A stretch of DNA of 42,207 nt from Actinomycetota bacterium (GTDB taxonomy: Bacteria; Actinomycetota; Actinomycetes; Nanopelagicales; Nanopelagicaceae), in NCBI GenBank assembly GCA_026393075.1, contig JAPLAW010000010.1:1-42207 (forward strand), given 5' to 3'. How positions within the stretch are numbered: the first letter of the stretch is position 1; every line of letters begins with the position of its first letter. The notes beneath the pieces were generated by a model. It ran no database searches, was not told where the DNA came from, and worked only from the letters and a program-made list of their open reading frames with translations. The translations under genes and the position numbers were made by a program. Shown here in pieces: positions 38,818 to 42,207 of the stretch.

Positions 38818-39627
38818 CTAGACTAGCTTTGGAATAACGTTTTTCAGTAACTTGCCCATTCGATCAGCCGCTGCTTTACCGGCTGCAATTACTTCTTCAT
38901 GGTTTAACTTCTCGCCAGTGACGCCTGCGGCAGCATTAGTTACTAAAGAGATACCAAGAACTTCAGCGCCTAGGGCATGAGCGGCAATTGCTTCAGGAAC
39001 AGTAGACATACCAACTAAATCAGCTCCCATTCCGCGCATCATCAAAATCTCGGCTGGAGTTTCATAAGTTGGACCGCGCCAGTGCACATAAACACCTTCA
39101 GCTAAAGAGTCATCTTCGCCCTTAACGATGGCGCGAATCCGCTTGCTGTACAAATCTGTTAAATCTACAAAGTTGGCACCTTCAAGTGGCGATGCTGCAG
39201 TCAGCGAAATATGGTCACGAATCAAAACTGGTTGGCCAACTTTGTAGTTGGTATTAATGCCACCACAGGCATTGGTTAGAACTACAACTTTGCAACCTGC
39301 TTTAACTGCAGTGCGAACACCATGAACTACCGGCTCCATTCCTTTACCTTCGTAAAGGTGAGTACGGCCCAGGAAAACCAGAACTCGAACTGTTTTGCCA
39401 TTTTCAGTAATTTCATAAGAGCGAACTTTTCCAGAATGTCCTTCAACTGCAGGTGCCAAGAATCCTGGTAACTCATGGGCGTCACATTCAAACTTTGGTG
39501 TGCCTAATGCATCAGTTGCGCTAACCCACCCTGAACCCATTACTAAAGCGACATCGTGGGCGGGGACACCTGACCGTTTTGCGATTTCAGCGGCGGCAGA
39601 TTCAGCGTTAATTAGCGGTTGGCTCAT
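38818..39627 (-). CDS. punA: Purine-nucleoside phosphorylase (trimeric type)
   Basis: The 269-residue protein has MGSGW near residue 30, the phosphate-site HS in EGHSG and RTHLYEG, the purine-site GPTYETPAE, and [11 protein letters not shown] with VTNAAAG near the end. It splits (deoxy)inosine and (deoxy)guanosine into base and (deoxy)ribose 1-phosphate. It overlaps accA by ATGA and lies 4 bases before the phosphomutase gene, placing acyl-CoA carboxylase and nucleoside breakdown in one transcript. Confidence 0.95.
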   Translation of the reverse strand: MSQPLINAESAAAEIAKRSGVPAHDVALVMGSGWVSATDALGTPKFECDAHELPGFLAPAVEGHSGKVRSYEITENGKTVRVLVFLGRTHLYEGKGMEPVVHGVRTAVKAGCKVVVLTNACGGINTNYKVGQPVLIRDHISLTAASPLEGANFVDLTDLYSKRIRAIVKGEDDSLAEGVYVHWRGPTYETPAEILMMRGMGADLVGMSTVPEAIAAHALGAEVLGISLVTNAAAGVTGEKLNHEEVIAAGKAAADRMGKLLKNVIPKLV

Positions 39628-41342
39628 GCCTCAATAATGTCACAGAGCACGGTGCCACTCGCAACCGTCTCGCCAATTACCGCGCTTAAGTTAGAGATCA
39701 CACCAGAGCGATGAGCCATTAACGGCTGCTCCATCTTCATGGCTTCAAGCACGATTACTAGGTCGCCTTTTTCAACACTTTGGCCCTCGGTTACGGCAAC
39801 TTTTACGACCGTACCTTGCATCGGGCTAGTTAAACCCACACCACCGGAACCACCAGCGAGCGCGTCTTTTGCCCGGTGCCGCTTCACAACTGGTTCTGGT
39901 GCATGCACCAAGATTTCAAAACGCTTGCCGTTAATTTCGGCAACTAAATGATCAGCTGCCGCTTTAGTTTGTGCCTCTAGTGGCAGGATCTTAAATTCTG
40001 GAATCTCATTGTTAAATTCTTTTTCGATGTAGCTGGTGTAAACCTTGAATTCATCAGTGAAGGCTGGATCTTGCAAAATCGCTTGGTGGAATGGAAGTGC
40101 GGTTGCCATTCCTTCAATCGTAAATTCGGAAATGGCGCGACGAGCACGAGTAATCGCTTGCTCGCGAGTTGCCCCAGTGATAATTAATTTAGCTAGCAAT
40201 GAATCAAAGTTTCCGGTGATGGCATCGCCTGTTCGAAAACCGGTATCAACTCTTACGCCGGGTCCAGTTGGAAGTGACATCTTGGTGATCCGACCAGGGG
40301 CAGGCAAGAAAGAACGACCTGGATCCTCGCCATTGATTCGGAACTCAATGGAATGGCCACGAATTACTGGATCGGTGAACCCGAGTTCTTCGCCCATCGC
40401 AATACGGAATTGCTCACAAACTAAATCAATGCCAGTTACTTCTTCACTTACTGGATGCTCTACTTGTAAGCGGGTGTTTACTTCAAGAAATGAGATCGTG
40501 CCGTCAACGCCGATTAAGAATTCACAAGTTCCGGCGCCGATGTAACCAGCTTCTTTCATAATGGCTTTAGATGAGCGATAAAGCTCTTCATTTTGGGCAG
40601 CTGTTAAGAATGGCGCAGGTGCTTCTTCAACCAATTTTTGATGACGGCGTTGCAAGGAACAGTCGCGCGTACTAATTACTGCGGCGTTACCAAATTTATC
40701 TACTAGTACTTGGGTCTCAACGTGACGAGGCTTATCTAAATAACGCTCAACGAAGCACTCACCGCGACCAAAGCCAGCAATAGCTTCACGTACTGCTGAT
40801 GCGAAAGCTTCTGGAATTTCTTCCATGGCGTAAGCGATCTTTAGTCCGCGACCGCCACCACCATGAGCTGCCTTAATTGCAACAGGTAGGCCGTGTTCTT
40901 TGGCAAAAGCAATAATTTCATCGTGGCTATCAACTGGATCAGCAGTTCCGGCAACAAGTGGTGCGCCAGCTTTGGCAGCAATTTTACGAGCTGAAACTTT
41001 ATCGCCCAGGGCTCTAATTGCCGCAGGTGGGGGACCGATCCAAATTAAGCCAGCATCAATTACTGCTTGCGCAAAGTCAGCATTTTCGGAGAGGAAACCG
41101 TAACCAGGATGAACTGCATCGGCGCCAGATTTCTTAGCGATGGCAATTAACTTCTCAATATTTAAATAAGTCTGAGCAGCTGTGGTGCCACTTAAGGAAT
41201 ATGCCGAATCTGCCATCTGCGCATGCATTGAATCACGATCAGTTTCGGAGTAAACCGCAATGCTCTCAATTCCATGGTCGCTACATGCGCGAATTACGCG
41301 AACTGCAATTTCGCCTCGATTAGCAATCAGAACACGTTTCAT
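39624..41342 (-). CDS. accA3: Acyl-CoA carboxylase alpha subunit (biotin carboxylase plus BCCP)
   Basis: The 572-residue protein combines biotin carboxylase and carrier domains. The ATP-grasp region shows [26 protein letters not shown], the GGGGRG loop, [14 protein letters not shown] and the RINGEDP segment. The C-terminal biotinyl domain carries EAMKMEQ with the biotin lysine K536. It carboxylates biotin for acetyl-, propionyl- or longer acyl-CoA carboxylation with an AccD subunit. The order accD-accE-maf-accA is that of the mycobacterial accD5-accE5-maf-accA3 locus. Confidence 0.95.
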   Translation of the reverse strand: MKRVLIANRGEIAVRVIRACSDHGIESIAVYSETDRDSMHAQMADSAYSLSGTTAAQTYLNIEKLIAIAKKSGADAVHPGYGFLSENADFAQAVIDAGLIWIGPPPAAIRALGDKVSARKIAAKAGAPLVAGTADPVDSHDEIIAFAKEHGLPVAIKAAHGGGGRGLKIAYAMEEIPEAFASAVREAIAGFGRGECFVERYLDKPRHVETQVLVDKFGNAAVISTRDCSLQRRHQKLVEEAPAPFLTAAQNEELYRSSKAIMKEAGYIGAGTCEFLIGVDGTISFLEVNTRLQVEHPVSEEVTGIDLVCEQFRIAMGEELGFTDPVIRGHSIEFRINGEDPGRSFLPAPGRITKMSLPTGPGVRVDTGFRTGDAITGNFDSLLAKLIITGATREQAITRARRAISEFTIEGMATALPFHQAILQDPAFTDEFKVYTSYIEKEFNNEIPEFKILPLEAQTKAAADHLVAEINGKRFEILVHAPEPVVKRHRAKDALAGGSGGVGLTSPMQGTVVKVAVTEGQSVEKGDLVIVLEAMKMEQPLMAHRSGVISNLSAVIGETVASGTVLCDIIEA

Positions 41343-41941
41343 CCGAGCTCCTTTACTTGCGGCCAGGTATATCCAAGTTCATTCATTGCCGCACGTAAGA
41401 AGGGCATTGAAATTCCAACTACGTTTGTGTAATCGCCTTCGATACTCGGGATAAATGGCGAGCTAAGGCCATCGAGAGTAAAGCCACCCGCAACATGTAA
41501 TGGCTCACCAGTTGAAACGTAATCAGCAATTTCTAGATCGGTCATGTCCGAAAAAGTAACTTTAGTGGTTACGCGATCTGAGATCTCGCGGTCTTTGCTG
41601 GTATCAATAATGCAATGGCCAGTGTGTAATAAGCCAGAATTGCCTCGTACCCGGCTTGCCCGCTCAGTCGCTACATCTGGGGTGCCTGGTTTTCCAAGTG
41701 AAACTCCATCGAATTCAAAAGTTGAATCACAGGCAATAATTACCGCATCACCTGAAATCTGTTCGCGGACTGTATGAGCTTTGGTAATTGCGAGCGCAAT
41801 CACCATATCGGCTGGTGACATCGCATTGAAAAAATCAGTTTCTTCATCGACGTGGCTCACGATGATCTCTGGTTTCAAGCCAGCTGACTCGAGTAGTCGT
41901 CTGCGTGAAGTAGATGCTGAAGCTAAAATCAATCTAGTCAT
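41339..41941 (-). CDS. maf: Maf-family nucleoside triphosphate pyrophosphatase
   Basis: The 200-residue protein opens [19 protein letters not shown] and has HVDEE, the [10 protein letters not shown] region and LGKPGTP. Maf proteins hydrolyse non-canonical or methylated nucleotides such as dTTP, UTP or m7GTP, and have been tied to septum control. It overlaps accA by ATGA and starts one base after accE. Its place between carboxylase genes is conserved in actinobacteria. Confidence 0.93.
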   Translation of the reverse strand: MTRLILASASTSRRRLLESAGLKPEIIVSHVDEETDFFNAMSPADMVIALAITKAHTVREQISGDAVIIACDSTFEFDGVSLGKPGTPDVATERASRVRGNSGLLHTGHCIIDTSKDREISDRVTTKVTFSDMTDLEIADYVSTGEPLHVAGGFTLDGLSSPFIPSIEGDYTNVVGISMPFLRAAMNELGYTWPQVKELG

Positions 41942-41942
41942 C

Positions 41943-42140
41943 TTAGAAATTACGTCCTGAACCGAACTTAATTTGTTGCGGGAGTTGCGTGCGCATCAAT
42001 GGCATCGCCCAGACACTTCGCTTAACAACTGGTTTTAGTTCTTCACGTTTGTGATTTGCTAAGGCAAGTTCGATTGCAACAAGTTCATCGGCAGAAGGAT
42101 TTCCAGCAGTGACGCTAAATGTGGTTTTTGGCGCAGTCAT
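41943..42140 (-). CDS. accE: Acyl-CoA carboxylase epsilon subunit
   Basis: The 65-residue protein has FSVTAGNPSADELVAIELAL, the typical epsilon helix motif, a short basic linker and a conserved W in the tail. AccE subunits hold the alpha and beta subunits together in actinobacterial acyl-CoA carboxylases. It starts at the accD stop (TAATG on the minus strand) and lies one base before maf. Confidence 0.9.
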   Translation of the reverse strand: MTAPKTTFSVTAGNPSADELVAIELALANHKREELKPVVKRSVWAMPLMRTQLPQQIKFGSGRNF

Positions 42141-42207
42141 TAGAGTGGAATGTTTCCGTGCTTGCGAGGCGGTAGTACATCGCGCTTAGTTTTCAGAGAT
42201 TTAAATG
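42140..42207 (-). CDS. accD5: Acyl-CoA carboxylase beta subunit, C-terminal end
   Basis: Reading the minus strand into the window, the last 21 codons spell a frame ending KTKRDVLPPRKHGNIPL and a TAA. This tail (PPRKHGNIPL) is the hallmark end of PccB/AccD5-type carboxyltransferase subunits. The rest lies beyond the window. The stop shares one base with the accE start. Confidence 0.88.
   Translation of the reverse strand, partial: FKSLKTKRDVLPPRKHGNIPL

Noticed and set aside
40045-40545. 166-codon plus-strand frame inside accA
   Set aside because: Antisense shadow of a well-conserved biotin carboxylase; no motif seen.

Overview
The window is a gene-dense, moderate-GC stretch of a bacterial chromosome. 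The genes are those of an actinobacterium: a WhiB-type Fe-S regulator, GuaB3, PerM, a DUF3017 protein, a biotin carboxylase/epsilon/beta acyl-CoA carboxylase set, and a groES-groEL pair with a His-rich GroEL tail. The order tsaB-rimI-tsaD-groES-groEL-whiB3-guaB-guaB3-guaA resembles the mycobacterial Rv3421c-Rv3396c region. Modest GC, four-base gene overlaps, no intergenic gap over 190 bases and no mobile DNA suggest a streamlined freshwater Nanopelagicales (acI) genome. That placement is inference. I see no tRNA, rRNA, CRISPR, IS element or prophage.

Layout: (1) 1-3751, tsaB(partial)-rimI-tsaD for tRNA t6A and ribosomal protein acetylation, then a CIRCE-controlled groESL operon. (2) 3819-5152, divergent whiB3 and a MerR regulator with a CarH-like B12-binding domain. 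(3) 5195-8964, GMP synthesis: a GuaB lacking CBS domains, GuaB3, GuaA. (4) 8993-12697, secreted cyclophilin, PIG-L deacetylase, PcrA helicase. (5) 12758-21259, TCA genes (sucCD, mdh, icd) around perM, purN, purH, folD and a DUF3017 gene. (6) 21334-24893, a stand-alone MsiK-type ABC ATPase, a CNNM/CorC membrane protein and trpS. (7) 24890-33931, two BMP-family nucleoside-binding proteins, a nucleoside ABC importer, cdd, deoA and add. (8) 33932-42207 on the minus strand, read in transcription order: accD(partial)-accE-maf-accA-punA-phosphohexomutase/pentomutase-deoC-aldehyde dehydrogenase-truncated aldehyde dehydrogenase.

Together regions 7 and 8 form a nearly complete nucleoside scavenging pathway. 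Nucleosides are imported, deaminated (Cdd, Add), and phosphorolysed (DeoA, PunA). The pentose 1-phosphate is isomerised by the mutase and cleaved by DeoC to glyceraldehyde 3-phosphate plus acetaldehyde, which the ALDH pair can oxidise. Free bases can feed the purine genes elsewhere in the window.

The least conventional signals are: a possible pseudoknotted 5' leader before the main nucleoside-binding protein, with two adjacent perfect palindromes upstream; the B12-type MerR regulator missing one cobalt-ligand histidine; the CBS-less IMP dehydrogenase; and a split ALDH16-like pair. Several -10 boxes lie about 6-9 bases before start codons, which suggests leaderless mRNAs.
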